Of a DNA stretch of 64,000 nucleotides, positions 43,770 through 55,664 are shown one piece after another. The stretch is from Stomoxys calcitrans (taxonomy: Eukaryota > Arthropoda > Insecta > Diptera > Muscidae). The notes below the pieces were generated by a model. It ran no database searches and was not told the origin of the DNA. It saw nothing but the letters and a program-made list of their open reading frames with translations. The stretch lies in contig NC_081553.1 of assembly GCF_963082655.1 (NCBI RefSeq), forward strand, positions 154,357,441-154,421,440, given 5' to 3'. The translations under genes and the position numbers were made by a program. Each line of letters begins with the position of its first letter. Position 1 is the first letter of the stretch.

Positions 43770-44393
43770 CAATTTTGTACGGTTAAGTACCAAAATGTAC
43801 GAAAATCCAAAAAAAAACTTAAGTTGCCCTGTACATTCTGCCAAGATGTGCCTGTATCTTAAATTTCAGAGCTGTATCTCAGTCTATAAAGAAAGTACCG
43901 TATGGCACGTTTTAGTACCAAAATGTACGAAAAAAAATCTAGTCGCCCGGTACATACTGCAAATTTGTACCTTTATTCCAAATTTCAGAGCTGTAGCTCA
44001 TTCTGTAAAGAAGGTACCATTTTGTACGTTTTAGTACCAAAATGTACGAATATCAACAAAATCTTCTAGTCACCTGGTACATACTTCCAAGATGTACCTG
44101 TATCCCAAATTTCAGAGCTAAAGCTCAAACTATAAAGAAGTACCAACAAAAAGGTACCAAAACGTACCAATTGCATTACTGAACGTAATTTTTGTCACCA
44201 AATCTTAGTTTTTCGAGACGCTCCTAATCATTATTCTAGGCCTATCCGTTCGCACTGGGTAAAAGTCACCATTTCGTACTTTTTAGTACCTAAACGTACG
44301 AATATCACCAAATCCGGTCTTATCCCGTGCCTATGTGCCAAGTTTCATGATTCTAGCTTTAGCCGTTTTGGCTGGGTGACGATCAGTCAATTC
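43770..44393 (-). mobile_element. Helitron type 1 fragment, minus strand
   Basis: Reversed copies of 'gtaccggacgactagaagatttt' and 'ctgagctacatctgtgacattagagatacaggtacatcttgg'. It runs to the region after the 5' end (GTTTTGGCTGGGTGACGATCAGTCAATTC at 44366), lacking the terminal TCTCTATATATAAA and the CTAG end. Confidence 0.8.
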
Positions 44394-44640
44394 AATTTAT
44401 TTGTTTCAAAAACGTTACCTTAAGCGTAGCTTATTATTGGGTGCCATACTATAGACTGACGGAATAATAAATGAATATTCTTAAATAATTAGTTAATTTA
44501 AATAATTTTAAATTTTTAACTATTATTAACAATCAATTGAAAATTTGATAAACTAAGAAATTAAAAATAAAACTAGAACTAGAACAATATTACAAAAAAA
44601 TAAGTAAAAGAATAAGCGCTTGTTGATCATAGTTCTGCAG
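44394..44640. other. AT-rich spacer
   Basis: No gene. Possibly 3' untranslated sequence of the family D LINE that resumes at 45345, split by the family F element. Confidence 0.3.
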
Positions 44641-45342
44641 AGTGCTAAGTTCGGCCGGGACGAATCTTATATACCCTCCACCATGGATCGCATTTGTCGA
44701 GTTCTTTTCCCGGCATCTCTTCTTAAGCAAAAAAGGATATAAGAAAAGATTTGCTCTGCTATTAGAGCGATATCAAGATATGGTCCGGTTTGAACAACAA
44801 ATAAATTATATGTTGGAGACCTGTGTAAAATGTCAGCCAATTCGAACAAGAATTGAGCCCTTTGGAGGCTCAAGAAGTAAAATAGACAAATCGATATATA
44901 TGGGAGTTGTATCAGGCTATAGACCGATTTAGACCATAATAAACACGTATGTTGATGGTCATGAGAGTATCAGTCGTACAAAAATTCAGGCAAATCGGAT
45001 AATAATTGGGACCTCTAGAGGCTTAAGAAGTCAAGATCCCAGATCTGTTTATATGACAGATATATCAGGTTATGAACCGATTTGAACCATACTTGGCACA
45101 GTTATTAGATATCATAACAAAAATTAGTGCAAAATTTCATTCCAATCGGATCAGAATTGCGCACTCTATAGGCTCAAGAAGTCAAGACCCAAGATCGGTT
45201 TATATGGCAGCTATATCAAAATATGGACCGATTTGAACCATACTTGACACAGTTGATGCCGGGAAAAGAACTCGACAAATGCAATCCATGGTGAAGGGTA
45301 TATAAGATTCGGCCCGGCCGAACTTAGCACGCTTTTACTTGT
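44641..45342 (+). mobile_element. Hairpin-ended repeat family F, near-complete
   Basis: Inverted ends: GTGCTAAGTTCGGCCGGGACGAATC at 44642 and GATTCGGCCCGGCCGAACTTAGCAC ... CTTTTACTTG to 45342. Next inside each end is a trace of GGTGGAGGGTATATA and its complement. The interior carries about four units of roughly 150 bp ('gatcggtttatatggcagctatatca..tatg.accgatttgaaccatacttggcacagttgt'). No coding capacity; probably mobilised in trans. Confidence 0.75.
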
Positions 45343-45344
45343 TT

Positions 45345-47035
45345 TTTTTTTTTTATTTAAGTCTATAGATAATGAATACCCTTCCAGACTAATAACAATA
45401 TATTTACAAATGTATTAACCTAAGAATTTAAAAATAATATAATTTTCCTTTTTAATCTTTCTCGATTCTCCTAGACCTAGACCTATTATATCTTTCAGTT
45501 GATTAAATTAATAACATAGGTGCCGAAAAGGATCATTATTGCCATAGTTGGTTTTATAATAAGAAATTTTCAAAAGATCAAAATATCTGGTAGGTCTGAT
45601 TGGAACGTTAAAGAAAATTCGACTCAAAAGAAAGCAGGAATCTATTTGACCACGAATTAATTTAGTGAAAAACGTAATGTTTAGCATGGTTCTACAACTT
45701 TTTAATGTAGGAAGCTTTATAAGATTTAATCGGTACTCATACGAAGGTAATGAACTTCTGTCCCACCCATTTCGACGGAGACAAAATTGTAGAAATTGTT
45801 TTTGAACCGATTCTATCAAATCAGAATGTATATTGTAGTACGGATCCCATACCACTAAACCGTATTCGAGATTACTTCTAACTAGCGACGTATATACGTT
45901 TTTCGTCACAGAGAAATCATTAAGTTCTTTACTCCAGCGTTTCATGAAGCCAAGAGCACTAAGTGCTTTGTTTACAACCATTGAGATGTGTTGACGGAAG
46001 TTTAAGCGTTGATTGGAACCCAAAAGTAGCTAGTTTTAAGAGAGGGTATTCTTAAAAATGATAAGTGTTTGCATTTGGAAATATTAAGTTCCATAAAGTT
46101 CTGGTTGCACCATTCGTAAATAGTATCAAGGTCATACTGAAGATAACGAGAGCAGAGAGACTCTGCTCTCGTTGATCTGAAGATCTCTACATCATCAGCA
46201 TACATCAAAATATTCGAGTGCTTTAAAGTAAAAGGGAGATCTTTTATGAACAAACAAAACAGCACAGGGTCAAGGCCAACAATTGATTTGGAAACTGCAG
46301 TACCAAATTTAACTCTTTGAGTACGTCCAGTCAGATATGATCTGATCCACTTTAGTAAAGATGGACTGAAACCAATAAGGTATATTTTTCTTAACAGAAG
46401 GTTGTGGTTGACTTTTCAAATGCTTTACTAAAATCGGTATATATAGTATCCGTTTGGTAGCGTTCCCTAAAGCCATCGTTGACCAAACAAGTAAATTCTA
46501 AAATATTTGTTATATTATATATTTGGATTTCCGGAACCCATGTTGGTAGGGAGACAATATAGAAGAGACTTGATGTGAAATAGTGTCAGTCAGAATCTTC
46601 TCTAATAGCTTCGGAATAGCATTCAAAATTGAAATGCTCCTGTAATTAGAAACCTCATTGCGATTTCCGGCTTTAAATAACGGTCTTATATAAAATTGCT
46701 TCCACAATTCCGGCAGATATCCATGCTTTAATGAACTGTTGAAAAGTGTACAAATGGGATACGAAAGTTCGAGAGCGCAATGCTTTAAAATGTTCGATGG
46801 AATTTCATCTGGACCGGGATTAAAAGTTATCTTCAGTGAACTTAAATATATCGAAAAGTCAGAAATTGACCCTGAGCGTTTGAACCTTTTATATAATTTA
46901 TTCTTCTTGTTCTTCAGCCTAGAAAGATTGGTTGTATTATGGCTATTTACGATTTCATTAGTGAATATATATCTATGTGATGATGGCAAAGGAAATGGCA
47001 GAACAATACAATACCTCATGCAAATACATAAAACA
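45345..47035 (-). mobile_element. Non-LTR retrotransposon family D copy 2
   Basis: Right to left: RT start (47019-46510), motif A region (about 46480), YADD (46265-46002), C-terminal domain (46023-45508) and 3' untranslated sequence to about 45345. 5'-truncated (no endonuclease). The C-terminal domain aligns with family D copy 1 at 4298-4600. Confidence 0.85.
45508..47019 (-). pseudogene. Reverse transcriptase and C-terminal domain, family D copy 2
   Basis: The frame from 47019 reads NPGPDEIPSNILKHC, LPELWKQFYIRPLFKAGNRNEVSNYRSISIL, LLEKIL and SPYQHGFRKSK, the early RT blocks. Near 46480-46400 another frame reads YTDFSKAFEKS (motif A). The frame from 46265 reads KDLPFTLKHSNILMYADDVEIF (YADD intact) and the frame from 46023 is the complete post-RT domain (171 codons). 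Frame breaks at about 46500, 46270 and 46020. A small deletion joins the linker to GPDEIP. Confidence 0.85.
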
Positions 47036-47239
47036 AAGCAAAATAATAAAAGATAGTAATAAATAAAGTTTAATTGTTTAGATCGTATTATAGTACGATT
47101 TTACCGAATCGAGATGTAGAGTTAAAATATTTTTTTTTAATAATGGAAAACTGTTAATATTTCTTACATTTCTTGGCAAAGAGTTCTAAAGACGTATTGT
47201 ATGGATAAATAAGTGGTTGTATAAATCGTATACAAAATT

Positions 47240-47488
47240 TTATAGAAGAGTAGATGTATAATGTGTCAATTTATCAAAATCCATCTTAAATAGATCAATT
47301 CTTTCCAACGGTATACTGTCCGAACACCTTTTCCCATAGACATACCTCGCAAAATCATGGGACACAACTTTGAATTTCTGCATGTGTTTATAATCACAGT
47401 TCGAAAACAACTCCCAGCCATATAAAAGTTTCGTAATGAGGTAAGATTTAGCTATTAGTCGACGTATATGCCACAGACTCTTTAGCAT
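47240..47488 (-). pseudogene. C-terminal piece of family E ORF2
   Basis: Reads LIAKSYLITKLLYGWELFSNCDYKHMQKFKVVSHDFARYVYGKR. This resembles the post-RT region of CR1-like LINEs (pattern: AK-x-x-x-P-x-LLYG-x-E-F...N-x-x-R-Y-V-G). Isolated by frameshifts on both sides. Confidence 0.6.
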
Positions 47489-47788
47489 CCCATGCTTGTT
47501 CTACGATAGGCTGCTGGAAAATATAACCCCAATGTTTCTAGCAGAGTCCGAATACTCAATTAGGTAGTTATTTAAGTTCAACTATGACACCCCTCGAGGG
47601 TCTATACTGCTACGTGAGGAAACAATTTCCCTCATATTACAATGGAAATTAATCTACACAAAGTCGGCACACAGATGAATGTTCCCCTAGATGCAAAATT
47701 GACGATGTCGCTAAGAGAGAAGAGAAGTGGTCCTAAAACGAATCCGAAGGGTACTTCTCGTCCGATGCGTCAAAATTATAAATAGCCT

Positions 47789-48276
47789 CTATTTGCAAAA
47801 ACAGTCTGTATATAATTGAATTAAGCGAACTGCAGTCGTACTAAAATGAAAAAGTTTACGAAGCTTAATCGACAGTATAGTGTGATTACCCGAATCAAAT
47901 GTCTTGGAATGATCCAAAAGAATAAGTAACATTTTCTCGGGATGTCCCACAAAAACAAAAAGAACAAATAGACTGTTACTATGTGTTGTATAGTGTGTTG
48001 CAGTCACTGTATTGACAGAGTGCAACCCAATTTCTGGAGCCGTAAGGCTCGAGTCATACAAAATGTTGGAGTTGAATTAACCAGCTAATATCATGTGATC
48101 ATTTGGCAAAGATTTCTCCCGCAAAACATCAATAAATTGAGTAGTGTCGACTCTACAGCTGGTTCTATATATGCTGCCCACCAATACCAGCCTAATTCCG
48201 CTGGAAATTGACAGAAGTATGTATTCGATAGGCTGTTAATCACTTGAAACATCCACGACATAAGCACAGAGCACAT
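47789..48276 (-). pseudogene. Endonuclease and RT motif A remnant, family E
   Basis: 48270-48065 in shifting frames reads IEYILLSISSGIRLVLVG-IYRTSCRVDTTQF and, near 48080, ends in HMILAG, just before where a GDFN block would stand. A deletion then joins directly to the RT at 48061: EKMLLILLDHSKTFDSGNHTILSIKLRKLF (motif A with SKAFD changed to SKTFD). The product would be the element's endonuclease-polymerase. Confidence 0.65.
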
Positions 48277-48787
48277 TACTCACATATATGACCACCCCGC
48301 CGCGTGGGTGTGTCGATCCATACAAAATAAGTTGTATCCCTGAAGATCTACCATTCCGTCAAGTATACTTGGTCTCAGATACACAAACAACATCAATATC
48401 TGAACCTTGAAACAAATGCTTTAGGTTTCAATTTTCTGAGCGTTTATATAAACAACTTTCAGGCCATTTATTTCTTCCTGCCAAAATTCTTAGCATAGTT
48501 CATACATTGTCCTTGGAACCCTGAAGGCTACCGGAAAAAGATTTGCAATAGTAATAATACTATTTTATGAAATCTTTTTTAAGTACAATTATACAATTAC
48601 AAGAAGAAAAACATAAAAAATATGAGATGGGAACATTAGACATCTTACAAGAAATTTTGCAATTTATACAGCGTTTCCATAGGCACAGATTTATCTGCTT
48701 CATATTCTTTGATGTGAACTATTCCTGTTATTGTAAAGGCAGATTTTATTTTATTGTCTCTTTTTAATCGCATCGCAGATAGAAATA

Positions 48788-49698
48788 TTGGGTTGCCCAA
48801 AAAGTAATTGTCGGTAATATAGTAGTAATATAGTCGGCGTTGACAAATTTTTTCAACAACTTGTGACTCTGTAATTGCATTCTTTCATCTGTCAGTTATC
48901 AGATGTTACTTTTAGCTTGCTTTAGAAAAAAAGTGCGCGAAATTTTGTTTACATTTGTTTGTTTGGCGTCAATTTTAATATGGGTACCACATGTATTGAA
49001 AGAAATTCATTTAACAAACCGAATCAACGCTTGTGATATACACCTTAAACGCAATGAATTCGATCCGTTTTTAAAACGAATCATAACTGGAGATGAAAAA
49101 TGGATTGTTTACAACAACGTTAGTCGAAAACGATCATGGTCCAAGCATGGTGAACCAGCTCAAACCACTTCAAAGTCTGATATCCACCAAAAGAAGGTTA
49201 TGCTGTCTGTTTGGTGGGATTGGAAGGGTGTGGTATATTTTGAGCTGCTTCCAAGGAACCAAACGATTAATTCGGATGTTTACTGTCAACAATTGGACAA
49301 ATTGAATACAGCCATCAAGGAGAAGCGACCAGAATTGGTCAATCGTAAAGGTGTTATATTCCACCATGACAACGCTAGACCGCACACATCTCGCCACTCA
49401 CTCGCCAAAAACTGAGTGAGCTTGGCTGGGAACTTTTGATGCATCCACCATATAGCCCTGACCTTGCACCATCAGACTACCATTTATTTCGATCTTTGCA
49501 GAACTCCTTAAATGGTAAAACTTTCGGCAATGACGAGGCTATAAAATCGCACTTGGTTCAGTTTTTTGCAGATAAAATAAGCCAGAAGTTCTATGAGCGT
49601 GGAATACTAAATTTGCCAGGAAGATGGCAAAAGGTTATCGAACAAAATGGCAATTATATGTTTGATTAAAGTTCATTCTAAGTTTTATTAAAAATGCA
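48788..49698 (+). mobile_element. mariner element (mellifera-like), 3' end missing
   Basis: Left terminus TTGGGTTGCCCAAAAAG (48788) preceded by TA. The left 110 bp and the last 30 bp (GATTAAAGTTCATTCTAAGTTTTATTAAAAATGCAT) match the MITE at 61913-62136, which preserves both termini of the same family. The right terminus is lost at 49698. Confidence 0.9.
48903..49669 (+). pseudogene. mariner transposase, N-terminally deleted and frameshifted
   Basis: The long frame (48903-49415) joins leader-derived codons to VPHVLKEIHLTNRINACD, so roughly the first 130 residues with the DNA-binding helices are missing. The catalytic core follows: GDEKW (Asp64 of this frame) and HHDNARPH (Asp156). A one-base shift in the A run near 49408 moves to the frame containing LSELGWELLMHPPYSPDLAPSD, giving a DD34D triad. 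The frame from 49436 ends NGNYMFD. A mariner transposase cuts at TA sites; this copy cannot make one. Confidence 0.9.
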
Positions 49699-49719
49699 TT
49701 CTGATTCTGGGGTTAGTGG

Positions 49720-50992
49720 GATCCGTCAGGGACGTAGCCAGGATTTTATTTTGGGGGGCCACCCCACGGTTTTTTCAAAATCGAAAATTTCCGAAATTCT
49801 TGTTGCTGTGAAATTGGTAAAGATATCTCTTTTTATACCCTTTCGTCATATATACAAATTTCGTCATTCTGTTTGTAACTACTCGAAATATTCGTCTGAG
49901 ACCCCATAAAGTACATATACTCTTGATCGTCGTGACATTTTATATCGATCTAGCCATGTCCGTCCGTCCGTCCGTCTGTCTGTCGAAAGCACGCTCACTT
50001 CCGAAGGAGTAAAGCAAGCCGCTTGAAATTTTGCACGAATACTTCTTATAAATTTAAGTCAGTTAGTAGTGTAAATGGGCCATATCGGTCCATAACCTGA
50101 TATAGCTGCCATATAAACCGATCTTGGGTCTTGACTTCTTGAGCCTCTAGAGTGCACAATTCTTATCCGATTAGAATGAAATGTTGCACGACGTGTTTTG
50201 TTATGATATCCAACAACTGCGCCAAGTATGGTTTAAATCGGTACATAACCTGATATAGCTGTCATATGAACCGATCTTTGGTCTTGACTTCTTGAGCCTC
50301 TAGAAGGCGCAATTCTTATTCGATTTGAATGAATTTTGGCACGTAGTATTTTGTTATGATGTCCAACAACTGTGCCAAGTATGGTTCAAATCGGTTCATA
50401 ACCTGATATAGCTGTCATATAAACAGATCTGGGGACTTGACTTCTTGAACTTCTAGAGGGCACCATTCCTATCCGATTAGGCTGAAATTTTACATGACGT
50501 ATTTTATTCTTCCTTTCAACAACTGTGTCAAATAAATTTTAAATCGGTTCATAACCTGATATAGCTGTCATATAAACCGATCTGGGATCTTGACTTCTTA
50601 AGCCTCTAGAGGTCGCAATTATTATCCGATTTGCCTGATATTTTGTACGACGGATTCTCTCATGACCATCAACGTACGTGTTTATTATGGTCTGAATCGG
50701 TATATAGCCCTATACAGCTCCCATATAAATCGATCTCTCTATTTTATTCTTGAGCCCCCAAAGGGCGCAATTCTTATTCGAATTGGCTGATATTTTACAC
50801 AGGTCTCCAACTTATAATTTAATTGTGGTCCAAGCCGAACCATATCTTGATATCGCTCTAATAGCAGAGCAAATCTTTTCTTATATCCTATTTTGCCTAA
50901 GAAGAGATGCCGGGAAAAGAACTTGACAAATGCGAACCATGGTGGAGGGTATATAATATTCGGTCCGGCCGAACTTAGCACGCTTTTACTTG
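49720..50992 (+). repeat. INE-1/family F composite with five 153-bp units
   Basis: INE-1-like core (TATAAAGTACATATACTCTTGATCG-like at 49910-49930; GTCCGTCCGTCCGTCTGTCTG at 49958-49980), then units starting at about 50108, 50258, 50415, 50568 and 50719 ('ccatataaaccgatcttgg.tcttgacttcttgagcctctaga'). It ends with the hairpin TTCGGTCCGGCCGAA and GCTTTTACTTG (50992). Confidence 0.8.
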
Positions 50993-51069
50993 TTTTATTT
51001 TGTTGTTGTTGTTGTAGCAGTTTAATGTGTTCTATCTTTCGTCTGCTTGATTCTGTTGAGTGTCATGAC

Positions 51070-51826
51070 CCAGGAACTCTGCGACTAAGATGGGGAGCGT
51101 CCTCAAGGATCTGGGTCTGAGTCGAGTGGGTCTGGCCGGGCAGTTAAACAGGTGACGTGTATCGTGCGGTCCCTGGTTACAATCGGGACATACATCTTGC
51201 ACGTCGGCATCAGTCCTAGCTCTTTAGGAATTGAGGCGGCTGCATCTGCCGGAACGTAATTGAGCCAGAACCACTCTGGTTTCCCGGGGGAGGTCGATTT
51301 CTTCAGGTGCAATGGGTGGTGGTCGTTCTCCAAGGACTACGTTCACCCGGTAGCCAATTATCGCATCTGCTACCGTGTCTGCATGAATGTTGTTTAGACC
51401 TGCTTGATTTTCCGCTTGGTCTAAAAGTTCTCTCTTGTAGCGCTGAACCTCACGCTCTAGATCATGTAGATCTACCTTAAGGCTTCTGGGCGGTGGATAC
51501 CTATCCACAAAATGATGATTTGGATGGTTTCTGTGATAACAGCCCAAAAGGTAATGCTTAGACAGCATGTAGTTATGTCTTTGCACTGGTAGGATCTTTG
51601 TCTCCTGATGGAGGTGGTCCACATAAGAACTGAGGAGACAGCCCGTCGCAGTTCGGGGGGCGGCATTCTGACAGATCTGAATATTGTTCCACTGCGTGTC
51701 ACAAAGTTGACGAGACCACACTGGCGCTGCATAACTTACCTCAGACTGGCCAATTGCTTTGTACGTGGTCAACAAGGTTTCTTTGTCTGCACCCCAAATG
51801 CTGCCAGCAAGTGACTTGAGGACCAT
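51070..51826 (-). pseudogene. Post-RT region and Cys-rich C-terminus, family B copy 2
   Basis: The frame from 51826 reads LAGSIWGADKETLLTTYKAI, VWSRQLCDTQWNNIQICQNAA...RTATGCLL and ends LPRETRVVLAQLRSG. The continuation near 51200-51100 reads VCPDCNQGP and HLFNCP in a shifted frame, a CCHC-type block at the C-terminus. Copy 1 shows the same at 11550-11590. Function of the block is unknown; it is thought to aid target RNA or DNA binding. Confidence 0.8.
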
Positions 51827-52698
51827 GTTTCTACTTTTGACTTTATTGCAGATTGCTGTGGCATGTGAGGAGAATGTGTAAGAGCTGTCAAATGTGACGG
51901 CAAGTATTTGGCTGAAGATTTGGTGGCGGATATCTTCAGATTTCTTGTAGCAAAATATGAGGCAAGCTCGTTGAGGTAGACGTTCAACCTATCGCAGATG
52001 TCATCAATGGGTGGGGGGCCTGATGCCATGATCGTACAATCGTCCGCATATGATACGATCTTTATGCCGTCTAGAGGGGGTGGAATGGAGGATAGGTATA
52101 GGTTAAACAGTGCAGGAGATATCACCCCACCTTGGGGAACTCCCTGTTTCACTCTACGGTGTTTCGACTTCTTATCCCTAAATTCCACAAATGACTGGCG
52201 ACCACACAGATAATTCGCGACCCATTGTTTCAGGTCTGGCTGGTGGGACGTGTTGGCGATGTCCTCAAATAATTTGGCTTCGCTGACCGTGTCGAATGCC
52301 TTCGATAGGTCCAGTGCCACGAGGACCGTCCTATCACATGGCCTGGGCTGATTGAAGCCACGTCAAATGTGTGCAGTGGTGGCATGCAAAGCTGTTGTTG
52401 TGCTGTGCAGTCTTCAAAATCCATGTTGATGCTCGGCGAATGGAAATTCTCCTACGAGGCTCGGAAGGAGTAATGCCTCAAGCGTCTTTGCCACTGGTGA
52501 GAGAAGGGAGATCGGTCTGTACGACTCCCCCAAACTCGGGTCTTTTCCAGGCTTCAGTAGCGGGATCACTCTGCCCATTTTCCAGACATCGGGAACTATA
52601 AGAATGTTAAATGACAGGTTGAGGACAGTGGTAAGGTACTCAACTCCAGGTGAAACCAGATTCTTCAACATCAATGTAGAGATTCCGTTGGGGCCCAA
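51769..52698 (-). pseudogene. Reverse transcriptase, family B copy 2
   Basis: The frame from 52698 reads MGPNGISTLMLKNL, VWKMGRVIPLLKPGKDPSLGESYRPISLL and LPSLVGEFPFAEHQHGF. After a short break, the frame from 52320 reads ALDLSKAFDTV (motif A), GVPQGGVISPALFNLYL and VSYADDCTIMA (YADD). These are complete RT blocks. The break at about 52325-52420 and another near 51830 prevent translation. Confidence 0.88.
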
Positions 52699-53519
52699 CG
52701 CCTTAGATTCGTAACTTCGCCTACGGTAAATTGTGATGGCTGTTCATCGGCTCGGAGACCACGAATACGGCGAATGGGTATCCTTATTGCCCTGTCTCTC
52801 TCGGGATGCACAATAAATTGACTGTTGAACAACCTGGCGCATCTCTTCGGATCAATCACGGTTATTGCGCCAAAAGTGACTGAGGTCCTGTCATCCCGTC
52901 TACCGGGGTTCGGGAGTGACTTAACAGTGGCCCACAGTTTGCCTACACCGGTGCCTAAGTTACATTGCTCCAAGTGTTCCAGCCACAAATTCCGCTTATG
53001 TTCGTTGACTACCCTGTTTATTTCCAGATTCAGCTCGCTGATTCTGGGGTTTACGGGGTCCATAGCACGAATTCCATCACGCTCATCTGCGAGTACCACT
53101 GCTTTCGCCGGGAAATTGGGCCGCACTTGGGGTATTCGACCGGCTGGTATAAAGCGAGCGGCTGCTGCGTTAATGATGTCTCGGATTTTCCTCTCGGCCA
53201 CAAGCACATCAGAAGGGAGTGGCAGTTCACTGAAGCGGCGATTTGTATACTCTCTGAAGCCGGTCCAATCGGCCTTGTTATGATTGATAAACGTCCAGCG
53301 CTCAGAGGTTATGAAGTCGGGTGGTCGGTCGATGGTGAGAATTATGAAGAGGTTGTCTGACCCCAAAGAGATGACGGCTTGCCAGGATACGTCACTCAGG
53401 AGATAAGGGGATACAATTGAGATGTCTGGCGAGCTGCTGCACCTCCTGGTAATCCTAGTGGGGGCATCCTCATGCATCGTGCAAAACGTGGAGCTTTCAA
53501 TCTGCTCTGCCAAAGCCAC
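52671..53519 (-). pseudogene. Endonuclease C-half and linker, family B copy 2
   Basis: The 282-codon frame carries ARCSSSPDISIVSP-like sequence and AVISLGSDNLFIILTIDRPP. The normal SDH motif is SDN here, while copies 1 and 3 keep SDH, so this copy lost the catalytic His. The linker that follows (RFIPAGRIPQVRPNFPAKAVVLADERDGI) is the typical pre-RT region of this family. It reaches RT at 52671. Confidence 0.85.
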
Positions 53520-54174
53520 ACTGGTCGTTACCTAGGGGAGAATGCCATGACGTGTGATGCCCATTAAAGTCCCCTAGAACCAGACGATTATGGCCAGATA
53601 GCAACCCACTTATGTCGGGGTTGTAAGCCTGACCATTAATCGGGATACAGCTACCAACCAGCGGAATGTACACGTTGTATAGCTCTATCTCGGCAGTACC
53701 AGACCTGACTGCTATCCCCATGCATTCCATGTAGGGGTCACTAGCGCCATGCGCAGGCGAGATAGGTCTATATTGCACGGAATGGTGTATTACGAAGGCC
53801 AATCCCCCACCTCCATTCCTTGAGCGATCCCTACGTAGCACATTGTAACCGTGACAACTATGCAAGCTACAGGTGTTGGTCAGCTTTGTCTCCTGGATCG
53901 CTGCGACCAACACGCTCTTCCGACTCATAAAGTCCACAATCTCATCGATCTTGCCACGAAGTCCGTTGCAGTTTAACTGCAAGAACGATACACTTCCCGG
54001 CACTGTCCTGGCAATATTTGGGCGGGAATGCTGCCGTTGCGTAAATTGCCGTACGGGAGAGGTTGGGGGGGTCACATAGTCCGACGACGACGCTTGTGAC
54101 CCACTGCTGGCTATGTTCGCACAGCACCTTGCGAGGCCAGAGGCCAAGATCGGAAATGTACCCACTCCATGCAC
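53497..54174 (-). pseudogene. APE-type endonuclease N-half, family B copy 2
   Basis: A 225-codon frame with FLQLNCNGLRGKIDEI (first Asn), AAIQETKL (catalytic Glu), NVLRRDRSRNGGGGLAFVIHHS and NVYIPLVG, and LVLGDFNGHHTSWHS (Asp/Asn block). About 80 residues precede the domain, which is Ser/Pro/Thr-rich. A frameshift at about 53505 ends it; the frame from 53519 continues the domain. It would nick target DNA. All active-site residues in this half are intact. Confidence 0.85.
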
Positions 54175-54179
54175 CGGTT

Positions 54180-54415
54180 ACACCTCACCGACACCGACCG
54201 ATGATGAAGGCGGTTCTGGCTACCGGAACAGAACCAGGGTCCGGGGTTATTTTCAATCCCGGCACGGACCAGAAGCGTGCGGAGAAGTCACTCCGGGACG
54301 TGCCTCTCCCATATCGAAAAAAGACGGACACGTACACTGAGGCGGCAGCCCTTGCCGATGAGGATTCCATCGGGTCAATCCGCTGCGTACAACCGGCTGC
54401 CATGCCGGCTGCCAA
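54180..54415 (-). pseudogene. ORF1-side remnant, family B copy 2
   Basis: The minus frame at 54185-54415 is Ala/Arg/Ser-rich with no recognisable domain. Its position just upstream of the endonuclease suggests the end of ORF1 or the leader. The edge at about 54416 is where Helitron sequence begins. Confidence 0.35.
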
Positions 54416-54417
54416 AA

Positions 54418-55110
54418 TGTGCGCATATCAACAAAATCTTCTAGTCGTCCGGTACAGACAGTCAAGATGTGTGAAGACAAATTTCAGATCTGTAGCTCAA
54501 TCTATAAAGAAAGTACTAAATAGTACCAATTACAGCGCTTAAGTACATTTTATTCTACTCCTGGTACGATTTCAACATTTCATATTTGGTACAACTTATC
54601 GTATATTTGTCAAGACATCGATCATCTATGTAGCCCCTTTATTTCGCAACAACAGTCAATTAGGCCATGTTTCGAAGTTCTAGCTCTGCCGGTTCGCCCT
54701 ATGCAAAGTTCACCTATTTCGAAAATTTTTTGCTACTTTTTTGCCATAGTACACCTAAATTTCAAAATTCAAATCTCTAGCTCAATTAACAAAAAAGGTA
54801 CCAAAAAGTACCAATTGGGGTACTAAACGTACCATTTTTTCCACTTCTGATAATATTTAGGGGAATTTTTTTTAGAGCTCAAAATCATAATTCTAGCCCC
54901 ATCCGTTCGCGTTGTGTAAAAAGTTACCACATCGTACTTTTAGTACCTAAACGTACGACTATCACAATACCCCGTCTTATCGCGCGCCTACGAACTAGGA
55001 CCCACATTCGTGCCAAATTTCATGACTCTAGTTTAAGCCGTTTGGGGTGTGAGTTGATCAGTCAGTCTGCCAATCAATCAATCACGCGTCTCTTTTATAT
55101 ATAGAGATAA
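54418..55110 (-). mobile_element. Helitron type 1 copy, minus strand, 3'-truncated
   Basis: Reverse complement of 30290 onward: 5' end TCTCTATATATAAAAGAGACG (reversed, ending at about 55110). It reaches the region of GTACCGGACGACTAGAAGATTTT near 54440, then stops. The flank beyond the 5' end matches the flank of the copy at 30290. Confidence 0.85.
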
Positions 55111-55664
55111 AATTTGATCAAAATCAGGTCAGGCGTAATGGGTTAAAATTTTGTCTTAAAAATATTTTTTGAAATTTGTCTGTAGAAAAAATGTTGTTTG
55201 GGACAGATAAGCATAATAAAAAGACTTTAAAAATGTTTATGCAAAGTTTAAATTTTGGGTTAAAAAAAATCTCGAGGTTAGGTTGTCTTTAGAGAGTTTT
55301 ACGCTGAATGTTAGTCCTTAACAAAATTCATTAAAATATAGTCTTTAGAAAAAATTTGATAAAAATGTTATTTTTTTTTAATTTTGTCTTTAGAAAAAAG
55401 TTTAAAAAAATTTTGTTTTAAAAAACTAATTTCGAGGGGTTCCGACCCGTGCTAAAGTTTTGCCATAAAGGAATATTACGCTAAAATGTAGTCTCTAGAA
55501 AAATATCATTAAAACTTTTTTAGGAAAAATTTCATTAAAATTTTGTTTTTACAATTTTGTCCTTAAGAAAAATAATTTAATCTACAATTTTGCCATTAAA
55601 AAAAATGTTAATGGAATTTTTAGTTTAGAATAAATTTAAATTAAATTTTTTCTTTAGACAAAAC
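55111..55664. repeat. A/T-rich repeat, matches 29930-30289 reversed
   Basis: TAATGGGTTAAAATTTTGTCTT, TTGTTTGGGACAGATAAGCA (one arm only) and CTCGAGGTTAGGTTGTCTTTAGAGAG. Repeated 'gtctttagaaaaa' phrases. Confidence 0.65.

Larger units (their letters stand above)
47036..48540 (-). mobile_element. Non-LTR retrotransposon family E, decayed
   Basis: A different LINE from D. Right to left: endonuclease remnant (48480-48065), motif A (LILLDHSKTFDSGNHTIL, 48061-47789) and C-terminal piece (47488-47240). The 3' end lies near 47045-47060 with TTATT repeats. RT blocks between 47500 and 47780 are too damaged to read. Confidence 0.7.
50999..54415 (-). mobile_element. Non-LTR retrotransposon family B copy 2, most complete
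   Basis: From 54415 (ORF1-side sequence) leftward: endonuclease (54174-53500), endonuclease end and linker (53519-52671), RT (52698-51769), post-RT region and Cys block (51826-51070), and a tail of (CAA)n on the minus strand (50999-51015). Copies 1 (9264-11755) and 3 (55665-56560) are truncated relatives. The tail resembles R1/I- or Jockey-type elements; clade unresolved. Confidence 0.88.
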
